This document shows positions 33,608 through 45,200 of a stretch of 64,000 bases of DNA, piece by piece. Every line of letters begins with the position of its first letter. Within the stretch, counting starts at the first letter, position 1. Position numbers and translations under genes: made by a program. The notes beneath the pieces were generated by a model, which was not told where the DNA came from, did no database searches, and saw nothing but the letters and a program-made list of their open reading frames with translations. Origin of the DNA: Edaphochlamys debaryana (lineage: Eukaryota > Chlorophyta > Chlorophyceae > Chlamydomonadales); NCBI GenBank assembly GCA_016858145.1, contig JAEHOE010000001.1, positions 3,596,001 through 3,660,000 on the forward strand. Direction: 5' to 3'.

Positions 33608-36600
33608 AGGAGTCAGGGGCGGCGGCGACGCAGCAGGCTGCTGCACGCCCGAGTCCCTGCGGGACCACAGTGCATCAATCAGCCTCATTACGGAGGAGAT
33701 GGTGCAGCGGTACGGACTCCCTGTCCGCCGCACAAGAGCCACGCTGCGCACAGGCAACGGGCCGTCCAAGCTAGCTCACGAGCTAGCCCACGAGGAGTTA
33801 GAGCTGGTGCTGTTGCCAGGCACGCCGCACGCGGTGACCATGCCGCTGACGCAGACGCTGGTGGTGCCCACCACGCACCTGTTCGACTGCCTGGCAGGCA
33901 ACAAGCAGATGCGCATGCTCTGCGACTTCGTCACCCAGTACCCCACCCCGCAGCTGCACTTCAAGCCGGACGTGCTGCGGGCGCCCAAGCAGGTGGTGAC
34001 CGTGCCCATGCGCAACGCGCACGGAGTACGGCAGGCCCTCGCCTCAGGCTACGGCCTGGTCGCCACGGCGCTGTTCACCAGCTCCGCTGCGCCCTGCTCC
34101 ACGGAGCTGGGGGGGGGATTCGAAGCCCAGACCGACCAAGGCGAGGGCGACGACGGAGAGTTCGAGTTCACATTCGACCGCAAGCCCACGTACGGTCATC
34201 AGCTCAAGTCCTGCGCCAAGGCTACGGCCGGGGCGGTGCTGGGGTACACGACGGCTGCGGTGGGCAAGGTGGCCAAGGCCACAGGCATGGACACCCGCCT
34301 TCGCAAGCTGGCGGAGGCGGTTGAGAGTTCCATGGACCGCACGGAGGAGGAGTGGGCTGAGCCGGCCAAGACCAAGAGGCACGGCAAGCGCAAGCGCAAG
34401 GGCCCTGACAAGACTCCCGTGCTGATAGGCCGCAAGCGGTCGTGGGCAGGGTCGCTCACCTTCATGCTGACGGCAATGGTCCTGCTCTCCCTGGCCGCTG
34501 GGGCAGGCGCCACTGGCGCAGCCTTCAACGGAGCGGCAGCGGTGGAGGCAATGCAGCAACTCAACATGGTCAGCGCAGCCTTGTGCGCTGCGCCGCCAGG
34601 CATGACGCTGGTCTACGGCATCGACACGGGCCAAGGCCCGTACAACACCCTGGGGCTGCCCGCAGGCCTAGCCCACGCGCTGGCCAGTGCCGAGACCTTC
34701 ACCTTTGATGGGCGCATGGCAGCCACCGCTCACGAGCGGTACGAGAAAGACAAGGAGGGAGGATGGATCTGGGGGAACGCCAAGGGCCTGACCCCCGAGC
34801 AAATGCAAGCACTGCAAGCAGCGGTGCGGGCCCGCAAAGATGCGTTTGCCTACAGCACTGCCGAGATGCCGGGCTACTGTGGCGAGCTGGGGCCCTTCAG
34901 GATCGAACTTACGACTTCCGATCCGATTGTACAGTCCCGCCGCCGGTTTAGCCCGAAAGAAACCGAGCTGATCGAGTCCCTTACCGCCGAGCTGATCAAG
35001 TCCGACCTCGCCGAGGAGTGGACCGGTCCAACCCAAGTAGCGGTCAACCCCGTTATAGCGGCCAAGCGCTGCGAGGCCACAGGGCTGTGGACAAGTGCTC
35101 GGATGGCGCAAGACTACCGCCCTGTCAACAGCAAGAGCAAGCCGGACAAGTACGGTTTGCATCGTCCGGAGGAGATCTTTCAGAAAATGGCCAAGGCCAG
35201 GTTCTTCTCAAAGTTAGACATGCGTCAGGGGTTTCTGCAGATCCCCATGCACCCTGACGACATTGGCAAGACGGCCTTTTGGTGTGGTAACCGTCTGGTG
35301 GCGTACAAACGGATGCCGTACGGTGTGCGCAACGGTAGCAGTGCCTTTCAAAGGCGTGTCGACCTGGCGCTTGCCAAGGCTGGTCTGGACAAATGGGCCA
35401 CGGCCTTCATTGATGACGTCGTGATTGGTACGGAAACGGCGGAGGAGCACGTGAGAGTTGCGGGGGCGGTGCTGGACTGCTTGCGGGACGTGGGGCTCCG
35501 GGCCCACCCCGACAAGTCCATCTTCGGGGCAGAGGTGATCGAGTACCTGGGGCACAACCTGTCGCCCTTCGGCATCTCGCCACATCACGCCAAGGTTGCG
35601 GCCATTCAAGCCCTGGAGCCCCCCCGCAACGTGTCCGAGCTGCGGACCCAGCTGGGGTTTGTGAATTATTACCGGTGCTACGTGCCCAACATGAGCTCAA
35701 TCGTGGCGCCACTAAATGACCTGCTCAAGAGCGGGGTGCCATGGCGCTGGGGGCCGGAGCAAGCTGCGGCTCACAGCAGGATCAAGGAGATCTTCACGCA
35801 ACCTGATTTGGTCTTAAAGCACATAGATTATTCACGGCAGTTGGTGCTGCACACTGATTTCTCCAACAAGGGCATAGCCGCCGTGCTGGGCCAGATTGGG
35901 GATGATGGGAGAGAGTACATGTGTGCGTGCATCAGCCGCTCCCTAAACAAGCATGAGGCTAACTACGCTTCGTACAAGGGGGAGATGTTGGCGGTGGTGT
36001 GGGCAGTGAAAATGTTTCGGCACCATTTGATTGGTACGGACGTGCCCTTCAAGATCGTTACTGATCACCACCCGCTTCTATATTTGATGAGTTCTGAGGG
36101 CCTCACGGGGCAGTATGCGCGCTTTGCGTTAGTGTTGCAGGAGTATAACTTTGCTGTGGAGCATCGGGCCGGCGCCAAGCACCAGAATGCGGACGGGCTG
36201 TCCCGCAACCCCCGAGCTAGCTCGGCGGACGTGTCAGGCGCCAGGCTGGACGAGGAGGAGGAGCCGGGCGGCTTCACATGCACCGGGCCCGCTCACCCAG
36301 GAGTGGTCAACTCCAGCGCCAAGGCGCACGAGGTGCTCAACGTGGCACTAGCCAGTGCGGCCAAGGCCGCGCCGTTCATAGATGCCTATGCTCCGGACCC
36401 AAGCGGAGCGCTCGACGGCTGGAACGGTTGGGCGTTTGAAGCAAGGACTCCCCCGCCGGCAGACGAAGCGGAGGAGGTTCGGACAGAGCGCAGCAAGCTG
36501 CGGAGTGATGCGCTGGAGTGGCGGGTGGCGCGCAAGAGGCGGCTGCGGCATGAAGGCGCCCCAAGCGCGGCGCCGCCAGGCCCCTCTCCCGCCATGTCGC

Positions 36601-37487
36601 AGGCGGCGCGCTGGTGTGATTCGGCAATGCGCCAAGGCGCTGTTGTGGCGGAGCTGTACGGCGGACTGGCGCCGGGACTGGAGGCGTGCCTGCGAGCGGG
36701 GCTGCCCGTGCAGCAGTACGTGTACGCGGACCCCTCGAGGTCAGCCCACAGGGCAATTCTGGCCAGGCTGCCCGAGCTGTCACGGCTGCACCCCGACCTG
36801 TTCACCGCCACGGCGGCGGGGCAGGCGCTGCTGCTGTTAAAGGATGACGTGAGCAAGCTCACAGTTGCGAGGATGACTGCCTCCGTGCCGGACGGGGCGC
36901 CGCTGCTCATTGTGGCGTTCTGGGCACGGGGTGACACGTCAGCCCAGGAGACGGTGCTAAGGATGGTGCGTGGGGCGCAACAGGCGCTGGGCCCTGAGCG
37001 GGTAGCCTTTCTGTGCGGCACCGTAGCAGCCGCTGGCCCCACCCCGCCTGTCGAGCAGCGCAGCGCGGAGAGCATGCTGCAGGAGGCCTGGGGCCCGCCG
37101 CTGGTGGCGGACTCGGCGCTCTTTGGTGCGGGTGTGCACCAGCTGTACCGCTTTTGGACGAACCTTTCGGAGCCGGGCTGTCTGCGGGAGACCATTGCCT
37201 CCGCAGTCAGACCTGCCAGATTCAGTGCGCAAGCCGCACTCGGCCAAGGCCGACGGGTGGCGGCGGCCCGCCGCAACCTGAGGCCCCCGTACTACCCTTC
37301 CGAGAGTGAGGGGCAGCCCGTGCGGGCAGTCATGGCGGGTGCCATCGGCGCCAACCTGGAGACGTTGGAGGCTACGACGGCTTGCCCAGTGTACGACATT
37401 GTGAAGCAGAGATTCACCCCGCCGACACCTGATGGAAAGCGAGCTGCTCAAGGGCTTTGCTCCAGGAGTGACGGCGGAGCTGCCTGA
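33343..37487 (+). CDS. Retrotransposon pol ORF 1: protease-like, RT, RNase H, degenerate C5-methyltransferase-like domain
   Basis: Open frame that already runs through the end of the 5' LTR (open from 33312). In order: a polyglycine run (33575-33612); a retropepsin-like stretch in which DHSAS stands where D-S/T-G-A is expected (~33664); a hydrophobic segment (TFMLTAMVLLSLAAGAGA); reverse transcriptase with KLDMRQGFLQIP and the catalytic FIDDVV (35409); RNase H (LHTDFSNKGIAAVL, then TDHHPLLY); and from ~36600 a segment resembling cytosine-C5 methyltransferases (ELYGGLAPGLEACLRAGLPV, YVYAD; later FGAGVHQLYRFWTNL). The PCQ and ENV catalytic motifs are missing from the latter. The frame ends at 37487, overlapping ORF 2. 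Confidence 0.88.
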
Positions 37488-40101
37488 GGCGGAGCGGCGC
37501 GCCCTTCTAGAGGCGGCCGCTGATGTCACGTACCTGGCAGGAGTAATCAGCATGGCACGTGCGTTGGCTGATGACGTGCCACAGGCGCTGCCGGAGCAAG
37601 CTCCAGCCGTGCTGGTTACAGCCGAAGGGACGAGCGGACTGGCGGCGGCATTTGCGTGCGGCTTGGCCCAAGAGGCCAGCCCCCTGTGTGCCCTCGCCAG
37701 CGGCGCACTGGACAGCGAGGCGGCACCAGCGCCCTCCCCGAACGGCGACATTTGGAGCGATGATGCAACCCTAGAGTTCGTAAGGACAGGACAGATGCCC
37801 ATGGGCATGAACGAAAGCGAGCAAGCTCGCGTCCGCAGGCGCGCTACCCGGTACAAGTGGCTTGCGGGCAAGCTTCACACCGTGTCACTCGACGGCAAGA
37901 CACGAATAGTACCACCGCCCGCCGAGCGTGGCGCGCTGGTGCGGAAGATGCATGAGCAGACGGGCCACTGGGGTGTGAGGCGCACGTTGGCACTGCTGCT
38001 GCACAGCTACTGGTGGCGTGGCATCAAGGAAGACACGGCCACGGCCGTCAAGCACTGCGCCGCATGCGACAAGCTGCGGGCCCAGTTCAGCGGCAGGCCA
38101 GGGGTATTGCACCCGCTGCCTATAGGAGGACTGTTTTACCGTTGGGGCGTTGACCTGTGCGGACCTTTCAACAAGACCGTACACGGCAACCGTGACTGCA
38201 TGGTGTGCGTGGAGCACTTCAGCAAGTACGTCATTTTGATTCCGATCCCCAGCAAGGAGGCGGCGGTTACAGCCTTCGCCTTCTCCCACCACGTCCTGGG
38301 GCGCTACGGCGCCTGCGCTGAGGTGTGCTCGGACCAAGGCGGAGAATGGAAGGGACAGTTCGCGGCGCTGCTGGCGGAGGCGCTGATCGATCACCGCCAG
38401 ACATCATCCGAGCACCCGCAGGCCAACGGCCTGAGTGAGCGAGCAGTGCAGAGCTGCAAATCGGCTCTGACCAAGATCGCCCAGGCGGCAGGGACACTGA
38501 ATGAGTGGGACGAGCGTCTGCCGGCCATCATGCTGGGCTACAACTGCTCAACGCAGGCGTCAACCAAGCTCTGCCCGTACACCCTGATCCACGCCGTTGA
38601 TCCGGTGATTCCCCCGGCTGTCAAACCACGGTTTGAGACTGAGCTGAGCCTAGATGACCCCGAGGCCGCGGCAAGGTCCGTGCTCGCGAGGGCAGCCGCC
38701 ACGCGGCGGCACATGGCAATAGCTGGAGGGAACCTGACGGTAGCGCAGCACCGGGACATGCTGCGCTACGCCCGCCTACGGGGCGGAGGGCTCGAGCCAA
38801 AATTGCGCAAATTCGAAATTGGAGATTATGTGTATCACCGCAACACGACAGCCAAGACAAGTCTTGATCCGCAAGTGCGCCCTGAGGTGCTGCGGGTTGC
38901 CGAGGTCAGGGCCTCAGGCGTGCTGGTGCTGGAAGGCAAATGCGGCACCACCGTGACGGCACACGTTACGCACGTTGCCCCGTGCCACATGCCAATCGTG
39001 GATCCAGAGATTGACCCGAGGCTGGCCAAGCCGCCGCTCACGCTCGCATGCGAGGTATGCTCCATGCCTGATGCCGAGGAGTGGATGCTGCTGTGCGACG
39101 CGTGCGGCACTGGCTGGCACACGTACTGCCTGAGCCCGGCGCTTGAGGCTATCCCCGAAGGCAACTGGGTCTGCCCGCGCTGCACCAGCAAGGGCGTGAC
39201 GCGAGACCAAATTGCCGCCAAGGCGGCGGAGCGGCGAGCCAAGTCAGAGCCGCCGCCCCACCTGAAGAAACTCCAAGGAGCGCTGGCCATGCGGCAGGCG
39301 AAGGGCCGCAAGGCGAGAAACAAGCAAGAGACAGGAGTAGTGAGCTACGCGGGCATGCGCAGGCGCGTGCACCACTTCCTCATTGAGTACGGCAAGGGTG
39401 ACTCCGAGCTGGTAACGCTGACGCAGCTCAGGCCGCGTCTGCTCAAGTCGGGGGAGCCCAAGGCCGCGGCTGCCACGAGCAGCGCTGCAGGAGCGTCCGA
39501 CCTGGCTGACACATCGGGTGCGGCCAGCAAGCTGGCGGCGGCCATGCCGGGCAAGCACCCCACCGCCAAAGCGGGAAGGCTGGCTGAGCTGGCACGGAGC
39601 GGAGGCGCCGGGGCACCGCAGGCCACCGAGGCCGAGTGCAAGGCCCTGGCGGACGTGATCGACGTGGGACTGGCGCTCAGCGTCTACGCCCCCTGGGGCA
39701 CCACGCCGGAGGCGGCTACATGGCTGCGCGCGCAGGGCTGTGCGCTGCGCCGCGGACCAACCACGGCAGGCCCACGGGTCTGCGAACCACACGCGCTGGA
39801 GCAAGCCAAGAAGAGCGGAATCGACATGGGGGTAATCTGGATGGAGACGGCACACGAGGTGATCGACGCCTACATGAGCGGAGCATCCGAGCACGCCCGA
39901 GAGGCGGTGGTGGCAAGGTGCTCCTGGGCGTACCTGCGGGAGAGCGATGGAGCGCGCCTGGGGTGGCTGAGGGCGAAGATGGCGGAGGGCCGGCTGGTGG
40001 TCGTGCCATGCGTGACGTGCATTTGGATAGTGCTGATGGCTGCCGGAGCCAGGCGCCAGGGTTTTCTGCGTGCGGAGGGCACTCAGCCCATTATTGTGTG
40101 A
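37432..40101 (+). CDS. Retrotransposon ORF 2: integrase with C-terminal PHD finger (889 aa)
   Basis: Starts at ATG 37432, in the +1 frame relative to ORF 1, with 56 nt overlap; the frame is open from 37405. The integrase zinc-binding motif is HEQTGHWGVRRT...HCAACDKL. The catalytic triad follows: D in WGVDLCGPF, D in CSDQGGEW, E in ANGLSERAVQ, with 34 residues between the last two. At 39049-39190 lies a C4HC3 PHD finger (CEVCSMPDAEEWMLLCDACG ... WHTYC ... WVCPRC). A further ~150-residue C-terminal region (VIDVGLALSVYAPWGTTPEA onward) is unrecognised. PHD fingers read histone tails, so a targeting role like that of chromodomains in chromoviruses is likely but inferred. Confidence 0.9.
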   Translation: MESELLKGFAPGVTAELPEAERRALLEAAADVTYLAGVISMARALADDVPQALPEQAPAVLVTAEGTSGLAAAFACGLAQEASPLCALASGALDSEAAPAPSPNGDIWSDDATLEFVRTGQMPMGMNESEQARVRRRATRYKWLAGKLHTVSLDGKTRIVPPPAERGALVRKMHEQTGHWGVRRTLALLLHSYWWRGIKEDTATAVKHCAACDKLRAQFSGRPGVLHPLPIGGLFYRWGVDLCGPFNKTVHGNRDCMVCVEHFSKYVILIPIPSKEAAVTAFAFSHHVLGRYGACAEVCSDQGGEWKGQFAALLAEALIDHRQTSSEHPQANGLSERAVQSCKSALTKIAQAAGTLNEWDERLPAIMLGYNCSTQASTKLCPYTLIHAVDPVIPPAVKPRFETELSLDDPEAAARSVLARAAATRRHMAIAGGNLTVAQHRDMLRYARLRGGGLEPKLRKFEIGDYVYHRNTTAKTSLDPQVRPEVLRVAEVRASGVLVLEGKCGTTVTAHVTHVAPCHMPIVDPEIDPRLAKPPLTLACEVCSMPDAEEWMLLCDACGTGWHTYCLSPALEAIPEGNWVCPRCTSKGVTRDQIAAKAAERRAKSEPPPHLKKLQGALAMRQAKGRKARNKQETGVVSYAGMRRRVHHFLIEYGKGDSELVTLTQLRPRLLKSGEPKAAAATSSAAGASDLADTSGAASKLAAAMPGKHPTAKAGRLAELARSGGAGAPQATEAECKALADVIDVGLALSVYAPWGTTPEAATWLRAQGCALRRGPTTAGPRVCEPHALEQAKKSGIDMGVIWMETAHEVIDAYMSGASEHAREAVVARCSWAYLRESDGARLGWLRAKMAEGRLVVVPCVTCIWIVLMAAGARRQGFLRAEGTQPIIV

Positions 40102-40214
40102 GCGTCCTCAGCTCTGAGCCTCTCTTTCCTGGGATTCTTTAGCAGCAAGGCAGGTCTAACCAGTGCCTGCGCTTCCAGCCCACGGCCGCATCGCCGCCGG
40201 AGCTGGGGGGGGGA

Positions 40215-40823
40215 CTGACTGCCAGGCACATGGTGGGTACGATAGGACACGCTGGTTCGTGACAGCTGTCGGGCACTGGCGTGTCGCCGTGCCCGGGAGG
40301 TTCATGGGGGGAACTTCGCGGGAAGTTCAAGGGTCGGCGGAGCACGGAGGGATCCGCACGAACCCAGTTGTTGCAGTGGCATATTGGCATGTAGCTTGTG
40401 CTCGCCGCAGTCGGCTGAGCTGAGTCGAGGCTGAGTAGCGTAACATGGTAGGATGAGCGTGCACCGGCGGAGATGTTGTCGTACGGTCGGGATGAGGGGG
40501 TAATGGCGCGGGAACAGCCACGAAGCGGTGTCTGTTCCCAAGCTCTCTGGTACTGCTTGCCGGTGTTGCTTACTTCGTGGACAGACCAAGCATATTGTGA
40601 GATCGCGGCTAGTAGAGCCGCCGAGCCTGTAAGGAGTGATCTGCGCTCCGCTGAATCGGCATCGACCCAAGACTCCGCCAGTAAGCTGAGCGTGCGAGGG
40701 TGCGATTGGCCCAGATCTGCGTGTCAGAGGACGCCTGCTAGTGCGTGCCTGCTGGACATCGCGTCTTCCCACTGACTGCCAGGCACATGGTGGGTACGAT
40801 AGGACACGCTGGTTCGTGACAGC
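40215..40823. repeat. 52-bp direct repeats flanking the 3' LTR
   Basis: The same 52 bp (beginning CTGACTGCCAGGCACATGGT and ending GGTTCGTGACAGC) lies at 40215-40266, directly before the 3' LTR, and at 40772-40823, directly after it. The first copy follows a G-run (40206-40213) that could be a polypurine tract. This is far longer than a retroviral target duplication. Confidence 0.9.
40267..40771 (+). repeat. 3' LTR
   Basis: 505 bp, TG...CA, differing from the 5' LTR at one C/T near the start and at CA/GT in the CATATT(CA/GT)GAG stretch. TGTAA at 40628-40632 is the likely poly(A) signal of the element. Confidence 0.9.
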
Positions 40824-42220
40824 TTCACTGCTGCCACCCACCATTCCCCCTTCACCGCCCCAGCGCTCAGCCTGCCTTCCCATGAATCTACCCTCAGCAT
40901 GCCTCGGGGCCTGGCCACGCCTCTGAGCTGAAGCTGGGAATTAATGCCCGCGGGGTGCGTCTACCAGAGTACCAGTGCACTGCCGATTGTCCCTTGCTCG
41001 GTGCACGACACTCTCCTCGTCAACCTGCCTTGGATCGTTGGATGTTAAATATGAGTGCGGAGAGCTTGATGCCTATGGGGTCGGTACATGTTAGATTTGT
41101 AGGCAAGCGCAATGTTCTGAATGCTTCAGCGGGCTCACAGAGCGGGGTCAACCCGTCGGGGTCGCCCCTGGACACAGGTGGACTGCTGCTGCCACAGTTA
41201 CAGAAGACCAGGGAGCTCATCATGGAGCCCGCGTACGGCCCAACCGCCACCTCGTATGATGCGCTTCAGTCAGCAGAACGCACAGCAATGCGACTTGGCT
41301 ATGCACACGCAGCCTTTCTTGAACCTTTACGGACGCCATTGCATCACGCTACACGCACCGCGTAACCATGCGCCCGCGCCGACCGGCCCAATACCAGGGC
41401 CAAGAAGCCAACTTCAGCCAGCACAAGGCTAGATGATCTGCCAAAGGAGGGAAGACGAGGGCCACCAGATGCGCCCCCGGCAAGGATACGAGTTCCCCCG
41501 TGTTCGTACAAAGCTGTTCATGGGACGGATGGTGTCCCCGCCAGCGTTGGCAGATTCTCCCGCCATGAGTACAGGCTCCAGTAACTGGAACTGGAGCGCT
41601 TGTAACGTCACATGTAAACTGAAGAGGAGCGTAGTTGCGGGTAAAGCAGCCCGCTCGCAGAAATACGTGGTACGCTACTAGGGTAGTAAGACCACTCGGA
41701 GCCATGCGCGCATAGACACGCAAGCCCCCCAAAATCGCTAAAAAGGCCACTGGAGTAGGGAGGGATTACTCGGCCACTCCTCTCGCTCTGCGGACCTGGG
41801 GTCCCCAAATGTACACGCGGCCCTACCAGGCTAACGCAAGCCTAGGCAGGGCGGACCACACACAAACACATTTGGCTTGCCGTCAACGTAGACAAGCCCA
41901 AGGAAGAACGTCCTTTGTCATTATTAGTAGGGAGACATGAACGCTTCGAGTTGGCATCAAGATAACAGAGGAGCTGCCGCAGATCCCGTGCCGGCCCGTG
42001 TCGTTGAGCAATAATTGCTGCAGGTGTCCGCGAGGCCCACGTTCGGCGCAACGAACCTCCTGTTGCGAGGAGAAACCCTTGCCACCAGCCTGACTGCCTC
42101 TCCTTCAAAGCCCGCGTTCCTCCGCCCGTGCCTCGACAATGGCCGATCCTTTCCCCCTCAGGTCTTAGCCGCATACGGCAACCTTCCTCCGTAACCTACT
42201 CGGCTCTCAGCCAACATGAC
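40824..42220. other. Intergenic stretch downstream of the one-finger GATA gene
   Basis: About 1.4 kb between the retrotransposon and the GATA gene's stop codon. It is less GC-rich than its neighbours and contains only short unsupported frames (for example 40955-41365, plus). It would include the GATA 3' UTR; no nearby TGTAA in minus orientation was seen. Confidence 0.45.
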
Positions 42221-45200
42221 TCATGGCCGCCGGCCCACAGTCACGAGCGGCAGCGCCCCTTCCCCGCTCCTCCGCGCCGCGTCCTGAGCCGCCTGCGACA
42301 GCACCAGCCGCAGCGGCTCGGCCCCCCCGAAGCCGGCACCCATCGCCCCCTGCTGCAGGCCAACCCCGGCCCCCAACTGCTCCAGCCTGGACGCCGAGGC
42401 CAGGGGGAGGGGCAGGTGCTCGGGCGGCGGGGTCAGCGTGATGCGGGGTACGCCGTGGCCGCCTCCCCCTGCTCCTGCGCCCGCCATCGCCTGCCGCTGC
42501 TGCTGCTCCTGCTGCTGCTCCAGGGCCCTGCGCAGGAGCCCGCTGGGGGCGGAGGGGCCCGGCTCCTCTCGGTCGGCGTCGCCCGCATCCTGCCTGAGCC
42601 CCGCCTGGTGGTGGAGCAGCCTCAGCAGCGCCTGCTGGGCCTGCTCGCCGGTGAGGCCGTAGCCCTGCTGCTGGTCTGAGGCCGGGGGCTGCGGGCGGCC
42701 GGCGGAGGATCGGTGCGGCTGGGGGTGCTCTGCCGCGCGGTCGAGGTGGATGGAGGCAGCCAGTCGGCGGTCAGCCGAGGCGCCGCGGGCGTCCAGCTCC
42801 CGCCCATGCTGTGCTCGGTGCTGCTGCTGCGAATGTTGGAGGCTGCTGAGCAGCTGCGATAGGATGTGGTGGGCCGACTGGCTGTTCTCCGCCTGCGGCT
42901 GGGGCTCGTCGTAGCCGTCGCCTGCCTGCTGCGTCCGCGCCCTCGCGGCCAGGAGTTGTAGCAAAGAGCCGCCGGGGCCGTGCGAAGCGCCAGCTCCCTC
43001 CGCAGCCTCGTAACCCGGCCCTGCCCCGCTCTCCCAGCTCCGGCCACGCTTTGCCCCAGCGCCCGGGATCTGCCCTTGCGCCTGGCCCCAAGGCATGCCT
43101 CCACCGAACCCAGATCCTGCCGGGCCCTCGGTCCCATGGGGAGGGGTCCCTGGCGGCGTGCGGAGCGGCGTGCGCGAGCCCGACTGCACGTCGCCTTCAG
43201 CGGGACGTGCAGACGGGGCCACACGCACGGGCATGCGTGCCGTTGCGCCGTTGGGGAGCTGCAGGCGCATGGCCTTAGCTGACGCCTCAGGGCCGTCCCA
43301 GTCCGCCCCAAGCCCGTCGGGGACCGCAGCAGCACCCCCCACCCGCGACGACAGGCCCTTGCCCTGGCGCCGCTCTCGCCCCTCCGCCTCCTCTACCGCC
43401 ATCACCGTCGCTTGCGCGTCGGCTAGTGGCCGGTCGCGGCTTGCCCCACGCCCAGCGGCGCTGGGCTGCAAGGGCACCGGCATCCGGTCCGGGGCGCGAG
43501 GCTGAGGGTGGACGGACCTGGACCGCTCGTGCGAGGCCTCAGGCTCAGGGCTGGGGCGCGTGAGGTCCACGGGGGCGTCATCGTCCACCCTCGCCCCTTC
43601 GGCCTCGCCGCCAGTCGCGTAGCCCCCGCTGGCGGTGGAGGCCGAGACGGCGGCGCCCGTGGCAGTGGGCCCAGCCGCCTGGCCGGCGCTGTCTCGCTCC
43701 CAGTCGCGCTTGGCCCTGCCGGATGGGGCCTGGCTGGCCGGTGGGGGGCGCGGTGCAGGCGCCGGGGGGCCGGGGCGCGGCGGCGGGTTGCGCTTGGCCA
43801 GGGGCTGCGGCGCCTCGTTCCGGGAGTCGATGGGCCTGTCCACGCCATGCTGTGGAGAGGAGGGGGTTCCGGGGCAGGGAGAAGGCAGTAAAGCTTGGTC
43901 AGAAGCCGAGCATGGATGCTGCGACGCGCGTAGAGTCTACCGTTTGCTACCCCGAACCCGGCAAGCCCAGCTCACCGACTGCTTGTATATCCCGCAGGCG
44001 TTGCACACCGTGTCGCCTGTGCCCCGGTCGCGCCGCCAAAGGGGCGTCTGTGAGGGCGGGGGGCCAAAGAGGTGGTTCAGCTCGAGGCGGGGCCGCAAGA
44101 CAAGAAGACCGGTAGGAGCCGCTGCCATGAAACTGCACGAGCCGTACCTGCGTGGTCCCACAGTTGGCGCACAGCAGCGGCCCCTTGTGGTTCCGAGGCG
44201 CCCGTGTGGAGGCGCCTGCGCCGCCGGTGGCCGCCTCCTGGCCCTGCAGCCTCGCCGCAGCCCCCGAGACCGAGTCCGAGCCCGCCGGGCGCTGCACGGG
44301 CCGCGAGGCGTTGCCCGGGCCGTGCCGCGGGAGCTCGACGCATGGTGGGCTGTCCGCAAGCAGCGCCGGAATGGCCCTCCGGAAGCCCGCCGCCAGGGTC
44401 TCCCGCGTCAGGTGCTGGCGCTTGTGGATGCCCTGACCGGGGATTCCCAGACGGCTGGCGGCCAGGGGCCCGCGCGCCGCCGACACCCGCCTAACGAACG
44501 AGGGGCGTGGCGGGGCAGGCGAGGCGCTCTGCTGCTGACGTGCCACCTCGACCCTCAGCATGGCCGCCGCTGCCTCGGGGTGCAGCTGCTCTGATGCTCC
44601 GGACTGGGCTGCCGCGGCCGCCACACCCGTGTCTTGCGGCTGTGACGTAGAGGGCGGCGGCGGCGGCGCCGCAGGGGTGACGGCGTGCAGCAGGATGGCT
44701 CCGATGCGGGTGGCGTGCTCTGCAGTCACGGGACCAGCGGGCCGCGTCCGAGCGGTGCGGACCTGGCGGGAAATGTTCCCCACAATCACGTCCTCGTCCT
44801 CCTGCAGGGTACCGGTAGCGTGTTGGAAAGGCATGCATCAGGTACGGGTCCGTGCAATTCAGTCGTGGCAACCCGGCTCGGCAATGAACAGTCCCCAGCT
44901 TGGCCCTAGTTCTTGTGCATTTCTAGCCTGCGTGGCTCCGTTTGCAGCGTTGACCAGGGGATCCCTGCCTACTCACCCAGTCGGGCGGCAACAGAACTCG
45001 GAAGGTGACGCCCGGCCCGACGGTTTCGGGCCACACCATCAGCCGCTTGCCTGCATGCAGCATACCGGGCCCGCACTGCACCTCCTCCAACTCCACCTCG
45101 GGAAGAGGCGCCTCTGCCAGCGGGCCACCCGCGGCGCCCACCCCACGGGGGCCGCGGTCGGAGCCCGACCCCGTCTCCGCGTCACTGGGTGAGTTGGCGC

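Larger units (their letters stand above)
32838..40771 (+). mobile_element. Ty3/gypsy LTR retrotransposon, recent, gag not recognised
   Basis: Two 505-bp LTRs with TG...CA ends differ at about three positions, so the insertion is young. Between them, protease-like, RT, RNase H, methyltransferase-like and then integrase plus PHD domains follow in Ty3/gypsy order (integrase after RNase H). No gag-like region lies between the 5' LTR and the protease-like segment. No short target-site duplication is visible (CCCTT before the 5' LTR, CTGAC after the 3' LTR), and no clear tRNA primer site follows the 5' LTR. These gaps suggest internal deletion or recombination between elements. Confidence 0.88.

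Noticed and set aside
40215..40266. 52-bp repeat read as the target-site duplication of the retrotransposon
   Set aside because: Far too long for a Ty3/gypsy integrase, both copies flank only the 3' LTR, and neither occurs before the 5' LTR.
40955..41365. Plus-strand ORF of 136 codons downstream of the retrotransposon
   Set aside because: No recognisable domain, weak codon bias, moderate GC region; not enough support for a gene.
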